From: Falciphora oryzae
Lineage: Eukaryota > Ascomycota > Sordariomycetes > Magnaporthales > Magnaporthaceae
Assembly: GCA_000733355.1 (NCBI GenBank)
Contig: JNVV01000002.1
Coordinates: forward strand, 1,432,626 to 1,461,005
DNA length: 28,380 bases
Reading direction: 5' to 3'
A program made the position numbers and the translations under genes. This document shows positions 10,483 to 21,400 of the stretch, piece by piece (the stretch's first letter is position 1; each line of letters opens with the position of its first letter). The notes beneath the pieces were generated by a model. That model was not told the origin of the DNA. It made no database searches and saw only the letters and a list, made by a program, of their open reading frames with translations.

Positions 10483-12457
10483 CTAGTACTCGGTCTCAAG
10501 CTCCTCAGGCTCGAACGAGTCCGCTGCGACCTCTTCGTAGTCCTTCTCGAGAGCCGCAAGATCCTCGCGGGCCTCGCTGAACTCGCCCTCCTCCATGCCC
10601 TCGCCGACGTACCAGTGGACGAAGGCGCGCTTGCTGTACATGAGGTCGAATTTGTGGTCCAGACGGGACCAGGCCTCGGCGATAGCTGTGGTGTTGGACA
10701 GCATGGACACAGACCGGTCAACGCTTGCAAGGCCACCGTCGGCAGGGGTGGCTGTCGGAACAGCCACGGGCTTCTGGTAGTTGATACCAATCTTGAAGCC
10801 TGTAGGACACCACTCCACCAGATTGAATGAAGCTTTGGCCTTGAGCGCGGCAACCGCCGCGTTGCAGTCGCGCGGGACCACATCGCCGCGGTACAGCAGA
10901 GCCACAGCCATGTACTTGCCGTTCCTTGGGTCACAGACCACCATCTGGTTGTTCGGCTCGAAACCTTTTGGATTTTACACGTCAGTATAACTGGTCAGGT
11001 CCGCACGTCGGCCCAGCCCTGTTTTGTGATACATTTGCAGACCTTTCTATACCGACACGTTCTTGGGGTAGAGGGATTATCTGGAACTTACATTGGAATG
11101 TGAGGTCGTGGACCTTGAAGCTCTCGTGTGCGCTCTTGGTGGCAGAGATGACGGGAGCGTAACTGATCAGCGGGTAGTGGATGCGCGGGTAGGGAACCAA
11201 GTTGGTCTGGAATTCGTTTAGATCGACGTTGAGGGCTCCGTCGAAGCGCAGCGAAGAGGTGATGGAGCTGACGACCTGGGCGATGAGACGGTTGAGATGC
11301 TCGTAGCTGGGACGCGGGATATCGAGGTTCCGGCGGCAAATATCATAGACAGCTTCGTTGTCGACCAGGAAGGTACAATCCGAATTCTCAATGGTGCTGT
11401 GGGTGGAAAGCACAGCGTTGTAGGGCTCAACGACAGCTGTCGAAACGCGCGGGGCCGGGTAAACGGCGAATTCTAGCTTGGACTTCTTTCCGTACTCGGT
11501 GGAGAGACGCTCAAGCAGGAGGGCACCGAAACCGGAGCCGGTACCGCCGCCAAAGGAATGGAATATCAAGAAGCCTTGGAGAGAGTGGCAGTTGTCTGTG
11601 TGCGGAGTGACAAGTCAGTTTCGCTTGGAGGAACAGGGGCGGCGCCGCTACAGGGATCCGCGCAGGCGGCCAGGGGAGCTCACCGGCAACGCGTCGGATG
11701 CGCTCGATGACATTGTCGACCATCTCCTTGCCGATCGTGTAGTGACCACGGGCGTAGTTGTTGGCCGCATCTTCCTTGCCGCTGATCAGGAGCTCAGGGT
11801 GGAAAAGCTGGCGATAGCCACCAGTTCGGATCTCGTCGATGGGTGACGGGTCCAGGTCGACGAAGAGGGAGCGGGGAACGTATTTGCCATTGCTAGTCTC
11901 GGTGAAGAAGGTCTCGAACGAACCACCCTCTGCGATGTCCTTCGCATTCGGGTCTGGCTTGCCATCGGTACCCAGCCCGTGCTCAAGAAGATAGCTATAG
12001 ATTTGGTTAGGCCTGTTTCGCGGAGTGGGCGGTACCCTTGTTGACAGCCTTACAGTTCCCAAGCGCTGTTTCCCAGCTGGGTACCAGCCTGGCCGAGATG
12101 AAGATGAAGGACCTGGCGAGCGAAGATGCTTCCTTGTCAGTAAAAAGGGCATCGCGGGTCCCCCCAAGAGTGTCGCCCGTCACGCCCCATCGGTTATCGG
12201 CGCAGAAGATATCCGCAACTTGCGGCCCAGGCACGTCTCGAGCGCATGGCTCTGTCGCCGCCGCGGCTCGCGTCTGGGACGCTGTGTAGATAGGCAGGTA
12301 GAGGCGGGAGGCCAGATGGTCGAGCAAAGCAGAGAGGAGGGAGGATCAAGACAGGTCAGGTTGTGAAGCGAGGGACAAGGCACAGCGGGACAGGTCGGCA
12401 GGTCGGCAAGAGCCCGGTGTCGGGGGTTACAAACAGAGGACGTACCTCGCCTTTCAT
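10483..12457 (-). CDS. TUB1: Alpha-tubulin
   Basis: Alpha-tubulin pairs with beta-tubulin to form the GTP-binding heterodimer of microtubules. Five exons are inferred: 12457-12446, 12112-12054, 11994-11684, 11595-11092 and 10964-10483, giving 455 aa. Exon 1 codes only MKGE, and exon 2 continues [20 protein letters not shown]. The tubulin signature GGGTGSG is at residues 143-149. Glu255, in [10 protein letters not shown], matches the catalytic glutamate (E254 in mammals) that acts on the beta-subunit nucleotide. The C-terminus is acidic and ends ELETEY, keeping the terminal Tyr. Residue 2 is Lys where many alpha-tubulins have Arg. The first intron is 333 bp; the others are 59, 88 and 127 bp, with CTAAC or CTGAC branch sites. 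Many ascomycetes have two alpha-tubulin genes; which paralogue this is cannot be told from the window, so the symbol is provisional. Confidence 0.98.
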
Positions 12458-13621
12458 GGTGTTGGATGCTGCAGGAAGTTGTCTCAAGTCGATTGAGGAA
12501 GTCAGAAGCTAGAAATGGTGACACTTGCTCGGCACTGCACGAGCAAAGAGGAGCCGCAAAGACTTCGGTTCTCCACGAGAAGCGGGATTGGGTCGGCGCG
12601 TTCTTCACCTGGACCTTGCGGGCGGTTCGGGGTGTTTGTTTGAAATGGGATGGAGTTGTCCAGATGGGAGTTGCAGGTCAACCTTGCCAACCTGCCCGCT
12701 TCCTGGAATCACATTAATTTGTGGGCTCCCGCCTGGAACGGAAGGGAGGGGCGGACAGCTTTGCTGTCAGGGGTCCTTGCCCCACCTGCTGGAGCATACA
12801 AGTACCCCGACATAGGCATGCCGGCTCAGGCTCTGCGCTGGCTTAACAAAGAAACCTAGCCCCTCCTCTTCACCGCTTGAATCCAGAGGTACCGCTGCCA
12901 ACGTCCCCAGGCCCGAGCTAGAGGAGGACGTGAAAGCTGGTTGGTTGAGCCTTGGGGCCACCGCCTCGGTCCCGCAAGCCGCGACACCTTGCGGAGGCCC
13001 GAAGAAGGTTGGGAGCCGAAGTAGGAAAGGTGAGGTACGTGGGTACCTACTTGCTCTGGCACGTCCGGTGCCTCCCGATGTTGAGATAGCAACAGACATG
13101 AGCCTCGAATGTCCGGACTGCATAGCTAGCGCAGCTGCCCAGCTCGGACGCACGGTCTGGGCGAAACTTTACCGAGCTGGCCTGCCGTCATGATTGCATC
13201 CCAGCGTCCATCGCAAAGCACCTGGAGGCACGTGGACGGTTGATAGCCTGGGCACCTCTTCAGGTGCCATGCAGGTCAAGGTACCATCAGTACGTAGTGT
13301 AGGTAGGTACATGTAACTAGCCAACATCTACGAGGGCGTGTCGGATGGTATTTAGCCATACCAAGTTGACTCGCACATGCCCGCTATCATCAAAAGATGA
13401 AACCCACATCAAGGGCCGGTAGCTACCAGGCGAAGAGTGGGGCGCCATATCATCAACAGCCACCAAGAATACGACCTCGCAGGCACCTATACACTACCAA
13501 GACGAGCGAGAGGAACTCGGGCTTGTGTGGCAGATGCGGCCGTGTGAGTCCACACCAGGCCTGCCAGGGCAGCAAGGCTATGATAGCTCTTTCGTACAAC
13601 ACCGCGTGCACGGCAGTAACC
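12458..13621. promoter_or_regulatory. Alpha-tubulin upstream region and OLA1 3' flank
   Basis: This 1164-bp stretch lies between two minus-strand genes. It should contain the 3' untranslated region of OLA1 and the promoter and 5' leader of alpha-tubulin. TAGGTAGGTAC occurs at 13300-13310, beside GTACGTAG and GGTACC steps. Open frames on both strands (for example 12930-13193 plus, 12767-13153 minus) have no recognisable sequence. No additional gene is supported. Confidence 0.55.
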
Positions 13622-15230
13622 TCAACCTTTGGCAGCGCCAGCTTTAATCAAAAGGATGTCTCCGTCCTCGACCACATAGTCCTTGCCTTTGGTCATGACC
13701 TTGCCCTTCGCCTTGACTTCTGACTCGTCACCAAGCTCCTTCAGGACTGAGAAGTTGTACACAATCACCTGGATGAATGTCTTCTCGAAATCCGTGTGGA
13801 TGACGCCCGCGGCCTGTGGCGCCTTGGTTCCGTTACGGATGGTCCATTGCCGCACCTCATCCGCGCCGCTTGTGAAGAAGCTTCCGAGGTTCAGAGCCTT
13901 CCGCATTTGGAGGATGACCTTCGGCAGCGCAGACTCGGCCCCGATCGTTTTGCATTCCTCTGCTACCTCGGCCTCCGTCTCGAATCGTGTGAGGCGCTCC
14001 TCAAAGGAAACCGAGATCGGAATGATGGGATCACCGGCAGCGTGCTCTTTGATCCACTCTGCAATCTTTGGGAGGTGCTTGTTCTTCTTCCGAATATAGT
14101 CCTTCTCCGAGAGGTTCACGAGGTAAACCACGGGTTTCGCGGTAAGTAGAAACAAGGGGTTGATGACCTCGATCTGTGCACAATAACCGGTCAGCAAAGT
14201 TGCGAGTTTCGTCTTTCAGACTCTCGCCCTCTCCACAGAAGCCCATCGTGCAGCCCTTTCGCCAGTATAGAAATCAGAGCAAATTTTATCTCAGTATGTT
14301 CTCTGCGTTGTTTTTGAGAACATTCGACGAGCTGGGTTTGAGAGATCGGGCCTCCTGGCCCTTGGTCATCATAAAAGGCACCGGGGCTGACACGACGGTA
14401 GTAGAAGGCGGCAAGTCTGGTTACAGACGGGATATGAATGAACGGACTAACCTCTTTGGGGCCCCATGTGCCCTTGCGAACTTCCTTGCCGTCCTTCAAC
14501 CAGGCAAGGATCTTCTCGATGGTGGCTTCCTCTTCCCTGGCCTTCTTGGCCTCGAGACTCTGTCCACCCTGGCGCGTCTTCTTCTTTTGGTTCTCGAGCG
14601 CCTTCTCGACGAACTCAATGTCCTTCAACCTGAGCTCCTCGCTGATGATGTCAAGATCACGCGTAGGGTTGACGTCTCCCTCGACGTGGATGATCTCGGC
14701 ATCATCAAAGCACCGGACGACCTGAAAGATGGCATCGACAGCGCGGATGTGCGACAAGAAGGCGTTGCCGAGGCCGGCACCGGTAGAGGCACCGCGAGTC
14801 AAACCAGCGATGTCGTAAACGGTAAGGTTTGCAGGGACGCGTGATTTGGGCTGGTACTTCTCACATAGCCAGTCGAACCGCGCATCAGGCACGATGACAC
14901 GCGCCTCTTCCGGATCGATTGTTGCATAGGGGAAGTTCTTGCACAGGCATCACAAGTGTCAGCCGCATGCGACGGAAGAGTCAGACGTTCCAGTGGGGTA
15001 GTATCTTACGGCTGGGTTACCCAAGTTGCACTTGGTAATAGCTTGGAAGAGGGTCGACTTTCCGACGTTGGCCAGGCCGACCTGTGGCGCGATGACGGTT
15101 AGATATCGGGCCAGAATTCTATCGCAGTCCCGGCCGGAGTCGAGTTGTCACATACGATACCGCTCTTCAGGTTGTTGCCGGGGCGGCCCAGGAGGATCTT
15201 CTCCTCGACAACCACCTTTTTGGGTGGCAT
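13622..15230 (-). CDS. OLA1: Obg-like ATPase 1 (OLA1/YchF family)
   Basis: OLA1 is a cytosolic P-loop ATPase of the TRAFAC class that binds ribosomes and proteasomes and modulates translation and stress responses. Four exons are inferred: 15230-15156, 15081-15010, 14937-14452 and 14173-13622, giving 394 aa, the usual length. The start reads MPPKKVVVEEKILLGRPGNN. The P-loop is NVGKST at residues 30-35 and the G3 motif DIAGL at 91-95, with Leu in place of the usual catalytic Gln. The G4 position is NLSE (231-234) instead of NKxD, the change that gives ATP preference. A coiled-coil hairpin lies around 150-190 (EFVEKALENQKKKTRQGGQS). The C-terminal TGS domain ends GKDYVVEDGDILLIKAG. Introns are 74, 72 and 278 bp, all phase 0; the 278-bp one joins GPKE to IEVINPLFLL. 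Confidence 0.97.
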
Positions 15231-16079
15231 CCTCTTCTTTCGCGAATGGGCGCGCCCAGTGGTGTAAATAAAAGTCGCGTGAAGTGTCCCGGGCTTCGTG
15301 AGAAACGCAGGCCTGGCTGCGGCGTGATCTAAAAGGTGTGCAAAAGAAACGAAAGAGGGTCGAAAAAGTATCGAGGTCGTGGTGACGACGGGATGGGGGC
15401 AACCCTGGGCCCCCGCGGGAAGAAAAAAAAAAGTGAGCGGGGTCGCAGGCCGCTCCGAAAGGGAGGAAGGCTCAGCTGGAGCGATGCTCGAGGGGCAGCT
15501 TCTTCACTGCAAAGCGCCGGCAGCGATTGGCCAGCCGACTTTTGGCACGATTTGTGCGGTCGTGGTGGTGAGGAAGCAGGTTTTCAAGCTCAATCGATGA
15601 GGAGGATGAATTTTGAGGGGCTGAAGTGGGGTTTGGTCATGTGTTTTATCACGTGGGAGATTTTGCCAAGCATCCAACATTTGATCCATCCATCGGAACC
15701 TCAAGCCACTCACCCCGTAGAACACTGCAGGGCGGGGCTTTCTGAGCCTTGGGTGTGTCATGCATGTTGATGACGGTGCCGCTGAACCTCCCTGAGCCTC
15801 CTTGCCGGCCACCCATCAGCCTGATGGCACTCTTTGCGACAGCCAACCGCAAGGCCCCAGACCAGCCACCGCGCCCGCGTGCGGAAACGCCGCATTGATC
15901 CGCAGTCCCATTGCCCGGGGAGAACATACCTGGCGCCCCAAACCGCCGACGTTGCATCGTAACTTTCTGGCTGCACCCACCCCTTCGCCTCTCACACGCG
16001 GCTCTGATCGGGCACACCTGACAAAGATCACGCGCACTGCCCACCGAAGGCGACCTCGCTCGCCGAATTCGCAAAGCAT
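15231..16079. promoter_or_regulatory. Divergent promoter region, OLA1 (-) and DeSI peptidase (+)
   Basis: The 849 bp between these opposite starts must carry both promoters. A CACGTG E-box within TCACGTGGGA is at 15650-15655. An inverted CCAAT box (ATTGG) is at 15526-15530, oriented towards OLA1. Sequence before the DeSI start is C-rich. These are motif sightings only; binding is not shown. Confidence 0.55.
15649..15655. promoter_or_regulatory. CACGTG E-box in divergent promoter
   Basis: The palindrome CACGTG, preceded by T, is the core site of basic helix-loop-helix regulators such as Cbf1/CpcA-pathway or SreA/SREBP-type factors in fungi. It lies about 420 bp from each start codon. A single hexamer can occur by chance, so the functional claim is weak. 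Confidence 0.35.
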
Positions 16080-17017
16080 ATGCCTCCCAAGAAGCCGAAC
16101 AGGCCGGCTCAGCCATCTCACCGGTCGAGCACCTCGATAAGCTCAAAGACGGAAATTATAATCAACGTCTATGACCTGCTACCCGTACGGTTGACTTCTA
16201 CACGCAAGAGCCCCAAGCTTGGGTGCACCCCACTGACAAGTCCGACACGCAGCCTGGGAAGCTCTCGTCGGTCCTTTGGACGTGCGGCACATCACTGCTA
16301 CACTCGGGTGTCGTGATCAACGGGAAGGAGTACGCCTATGGAGGCCACGACAGGCGTGGGGTCACGGGGGTTTACTGGACCAAGCCCCAGACCGAGCCTC
16401 CGGGTGGGGTGTTCAAGTGCGAGATCCTGCACGGTTTCACCTATATCCCGCAGAACGAAATAGATACTATCATACGTGATGTATCGGAACAGTTCTGCGG
16501 GACGGCGTACAACCTATTGACCAGGAATTGCAACCGTATGCAAAGTCCCCGCACCATATTCCTGCCCCCTTTCTTTCAGTGCTGTGATTATCTAAGGCCG
16601 GACGGGGTGTGGCATGTTCTACTGTCAACACAACTCCCCCAATATTTCTCTCATTTCGCTCAGTGATACGCCCGAGGAATACTAATACGAGTTCTCGCAG
16701 ATTTCACTTCGTATATGTGCCAACGATTGACAGACCGTCCTGGCCCTGGCTGGCTCAACCGTGCGGCGAGCATCGGGTTGGCCTTCCCATGCATTGTTCC
16801 AAGACAGTGGATTGAGCCTCCCGACTATGATCTAGCAGACGGGGAGCTTCTGGTCGATGGGGACAGCGAGTACGACGGTGACTCCACCACAGAGCGCTCT
16901 AGGATGCTGCGGAGCTCATCGGACTATCCCAGGCTTGTTGGGATAAGTGAAGATGGTCTCGATACAGTTGCGTCGAGTAGTGGAGGGGGGCGATCCCGAT
17001 CAAGCGATATCCGGTAG
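16080..17017 (+). CDS. DeSI/PPPDE-type deSUMOylating isopeptidase
   Basis: This is a cysteine isopeptidase of the PPPDE superfamily (DeSI-2-like), expected to remove SUMO or ubiquitin from proteins. Three exons are inferred: 16080-16184, 16253-16535 and 16701-17017, giving 234 aa. A short basic N-terminus (MPPKKPNRPAQPSHRSS) leads into IIINVYDLLPPGKLSSVLW. The catalytic pair is visible as His52 in LLHSGVVI and Cys128 in NCNHFTSY. The substrate-side loop YAYGGHDRRGVTGVYW and the conserved WIEPP after the core are present. The second intron (165 bp, phase 1) splits the catalytic motif between NCN and H. The C-terminal 60 or so residues are acidic and Ser-rich (LLVDGDSEYDGDSTT) and likely disordered. 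The stop codon TAG forms part of a TAGGTAGG repeat. The fold and active site are confident; SUMO versus ubiquitin specificity is not. Confidence 0.93.
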
Positions 17018-18453
17018 GTAGGTGTCGCCGCCGGGGAGTGTGTCATTGTGGTTAGCGACGAGGCTCTTCGGTTGCTTTGCCGTGCTTTTTTTATTAGTCC
17101 CTCTCTATGAATACTGCAGGGGTTTACCCACTGCTTTTCTCCGTCTTGCTTCCAGCGTTTATAGCGTCATCCATTTCCAGTCTGTGTTTTGTTCTTTAAC
17201 CCCCCGCGGTCCTTGCTGCATACCTAGTCGCTGGGTGTTTATCTTCCCCACCCTCCCCTTATATATTCATGATTGAGTACCTTACTTGCTCCTGTCCTTT
17301 TCTGTTCTTGGCACATCCACCATCACTTATAATTTATATAGTGTTGTTCTAGCATGCGTGTCCGAATGAGCATTGTACAACGTATAACTAAAATACTTGC
17401 TGCTCTGGTATTTCATCTTGGTGGTCTACGTTCAAACGACGGATTGTCTCCAAGCAACCGTCCGTCCGCGTCTTGTACAGTATTGGGTTAGTTGAACTAG
17501 ATGGGATATCTGCCGAGCAAGAAATCTATCTAGGTACATTTACAGGGCCATTCCGAAAACGGATTTGACTGAAACAGGCACTGCAACATGAGAAACTGAA
17601 CCCCCACCGCTGCCTTTACTGCTTTGTCGGCTCGCCGGGAGCTTCCTTGTCTGCGGTTCCCAAAGCGCACGGCCATGGAGATCAAGCTGAAAATACGACT
17701 AGACTCCGCTGGAGTGGGTCCTGATCTACCAGGGGCTTGGGCCCAGGTATCTTTCCGTCGACGTTACAGGAAGTGCTTCGTTGTTGGGGTCGGCAGGTAC
17801 TTCTGAAGGCATCCACGTTGGCGGTGGCACAGTGGATGGGCTTCAGGCCGGGTAGCCAGACTTGACGTCAACTGTGATTCGCACTCCGAATTGCCTGTCA
17901 GGCAGCTGTGCTGTGGTCGCGCCTCGGTCTGGATACACCCAAAGTTAGGCAGATAAGCTTGCATGGGACCGTGCAACCTATCACCTGCATCTGGAGCAGG
18001 TACCCCGTGCTTGCTCGGGAAATCTGTATGTAAGGCAATTCACCCTCCCCTGGCATTGAGCTGCATTTCATCAGGGGCGACTTTCATTCCACCAAGCGCC
18101 ATCCCAGCCCAGCTTCCCGGGTGCAGCCCCATCCTCAGCTGTCATCACCACCCGCACATTGATCCATCTCTTCCTCGTCATCCCCCGGCGCCGCATTTGC
18201 TTCTTGTCGACGACGATAATCAACTCCGACACGATACCTAGACGCATCCAATCCTGCATTTTCATCCTCGGCCTCCCCTGACTGGATTGATCTGATGCGC
18301 AGCCTCGCTCGTCCGCTGTGGTAGCTGGTGTTTTTGCGGCACCCTGACTAGTCGCGCCGCCCCCGAGCCTCGGCGATCGACACGACCGGAAGCTTCGGCT
18401 CGATGCTGGAGCCCTGCCGCACCCCATACAGACGAGAGCCTCACGCCGAGTGA
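17018..18453. promoter_or_regulatory. Intergenic region: DeSI 3' flank and upstream region of the Vrl1-like gene
   Basis: The 1436 bp between two plus-strand genes holds the DeSI 3' untranslated region (T-rich, 17080-17360) and the promoter and 5' leader of the VPS9-domain gene. The last 350 bp before 18454 are pyrimidine-rich on the plus strand (for example 18100-18190), typical of fungal leaders. Short frames (17624-17806, 17764-17976 minus, 17963-18241) resemble nothing known; the last would act as upstream open reading frames if transcribed. Confidence 0.5.
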
Positions 18454-21400
18454 ATGCAACCTCTAAACCCCTTCCTCGGCGCCTTCTTCAAAAGCTCGCT
18501 GCCAGCCCAATGCAGTCCTGCCGCCCATCACGTCCTCCTTGTCCCCGCGACTGATGTGCTTCTCACCTCACGCGATGCCGAGAGCGGCGGCTCTGTGGCA
18601 GACGCTGTCGCCTCCGAGGAGTTCCTGGCGAGCCATGTGCTTCGCATCCCCCCTCTCGTAGCAGGCAAGGAGGCGGCGCAGGCGCAGAACCTGCGTGAGA
18701 TGAGGGGCAAGGCCAAGCAGTACAACACGCTGAACGGTCGCAGCGTCGTGGTCAAGGACAACCTGGTGTACAGCAACAAAGGCAGGTCACATTCTACCTA
18801 GCTCCCAGGCTGGACAGGCCAGAGTTCCGTTTCTAACCAGAGACCGCCGTGCTGGACGCCAGGCTTCAAGAATCTCGCCCATGCGACCCTCCTCGGCGAT
18901 GCGATATGGTACTCGGACACGCTCGAGCCCCGGCCATGGCTCGTCTACTACATCTCGCAGCCGCTCGTGGGCTTCTGGGAGGAAGTCAAGATCGTTCCCG
19001 CCCTTGTTCCAGACCGTGCTCAGATGATCGCACTGCCAGATCCGGCCGCCGCTCCATCGCCATCTCACGTTCGCAACGGCCCGGCCGCGCCGCGCAAAAA
19101 GGACATCAAGAGCTTCCATGACCTCCTCAACCACTTCCCCATAATAGCGCGACAGATGCAGCCCGGCTTAGAGAAGATCCTTCGCGAGTTCACTACGGCC
19201 TTTGAGCGCCCTCTACCTCCTCCGCCCTCGTCCCTCCACATACCCGATCCGGAGCCGGACGGCCCCATCACCACAGCGATCAAGCGGGCGAGGTCAAACA
19301 GTGCCTCTGCGAGCAAGGGCCCTGCCATTGACGAGGCTAGTACTGTCCCCAAGCCCGACGACCTGTTTTCCGACGACGACGAGGATGTCATGAGAACCTC
19401 TCTTGAGACGGCCGTCACTGCCGCTATCGACCTTTTCCAATCGGTTGATAAGCAGCAGCTCTCTCTCCTAGGCGCAACGACCGATCTCACCGGGCCGGTG
19501 GTTGAGAGGCTGATAGAGCGGTATGTGGCAGAGCATGTGCACCATGTCCTCTTTGTCAGGCTTGTGGCCCTCAAGCAGCGGGAGGATTTGGAGCTGGATG
19601 CCAAGATTCGCCAGATGGGCTGTATCGACATATCGCAGCTCGGGCTGCCCATCGAAGGTGGCTCGCGGGGGAAGCGCGAGCTCACGGCCAGGCTTGGGAG
19701 GGCCGTGGAGGAGTTTAGAAAAATCGTCGACGCTCCGAGTCCTCAAGACATGATGGGGGTGCTCCTGTCGACCCTTAAAACGGTGACATATGTAACGGAC
19801 TCGCCATCCCAGGCCGTCGCTCATGGCGCCGGCTCGGCGGCCTCAGAGAAGCCGATACTCACGATAAACGCCGACACGCTCGTATCGCTTCTGCTCTTTG
19901 TCGTTATTCGGTCCAGGGTGCGCCAACTCCAGGCGCGACTTTCCTACATCCGGCACTTCATATTTATAGACGACGTCGAGAATGGCGAGATGGGCTATGC
20001 CACGAGCACTCTGGAGGCCGTCTTGGTATACCTGGATCGAGACTCGGGGGTCCTCCGCCGCTCGAGTCGTCGCAACCAATCCTTGTGGGACGCCGCGGCG
20101 AAAGGAGATGTTCGGGAGCTGGGCAGATTGATGGAGCCGGGCGCCTGTGCATCATACTGCGAGGAGGTTGTAGAATCTCCGCCGTCCAGCCGACGCACGT
20201 CCAGCGCCGGCTTCACCTTGACCAACAGGGTAGGCTCTAGAAGGCCGCGTGACGTCTTTTCCATGTCTGAAAAGTTCTCACTGGGATCGAGCCTTGACCA
20301 CGTCTTCCCGTTCCGCGCGGATGAGGTTGATGGCGCCGACAGCCCTGCCCTGCTACCGGCGAAAAGGGTCAAGAAGGTTGCCATGGACACGCGGAGCATG
20401 TCTAGCGGATCCGAGTTCTCCTTCCACTCTCGGGCGACCAGCGTCGGCACCCTAGGTAGCGTCTTCGAGGCCGACACGTCCATGGAAACGCTGTCGCAAA
20501 CGCACAATCCTAGAGGCGAGTCGGTGCTTATGATAGCGGTGCAGAACCAGAGACCTGATACGCTTCAGTATCTTTTCTCACTACCCGGCCTGTATACAGC
20601 CCAGTTTTTGCTTGACGACAGGAACAATGAAGGAACCACGCTCCTCAGCGCCGCCGTGCAGCTGGGCCACGCTGAGCTTGCCAGGGTCATCATCGCCTTC
20701 CTCGAAAGCGCCGGCATCGGCCAGCAGGGCCTCGCTCAGTATTTCGCAGTGCAAGACATCTGGGGCCGCAGCGTTGGTCACTACCTCTTCCATGCGCCTT
20801 TCCTCATTGACGACTTCGGGGCATTGGTGCCATGGCGGCAAAGAGACAAGAACGGCCAGACGCCCCTGTTTGCGCTGTGTCGGTCCTACGACCACGCCAT
20901 GTACCTCCAGATGGTTGGCGGCGCCATTGACGCGGCCACCTACTCCCAGGCCGATGGACAGCCGCTTCATCTGGACCAGCATGTCGACACCAAGGGCAAC
21001 ACGCTGCTCCACATTGTCAACAACGCTCAGCTGGCGCTCCGGATCCTGCAGACATGCGACGTCGACGTGAATGCAACCAACGAGAAACAATTCACCCCGC
21101 TCATGGTTGCCAGCAAGTACGGTCGCTTCGAGATGGTGCGGACTTTCTACAGCGACCCTCGCATCGATTTCGCGGCCAAGGAGCTGCGCGGGCTGACAGC
21201 GGTCGAGCTGGCCAAGGACGACGACGTACGGAACAAGATCGACGACCTCACGCTCTTCTCGATGCCGGCCGGGCCGGACATGCGGACCACAGCCGTGGTG
21301 CGGGCCTACTTTGTCGAAGACGCGACCATCAGGTTCGTTCTCAAGTCCGGTGCACCTGTCGACAAGCACAGTTATGCCGTGACCACGTGTCGGAGGTCTC

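Noticed and set aside
14176..14844. 222-aa open frame on the plus strand
   Set aside because: It is the reverse strand of OLA1 exon 3 and intron 3, where the minus-strand reading contains the conserved G3 motif.
18786..18842. GT-AG alternative for the first intron of the Vrl1-like gene
   Set aside because: The matching acceptor would lie only about 6 bp after the branch-site A and would insert unconserved residues (RPPCWTP) between two conserved blocks.
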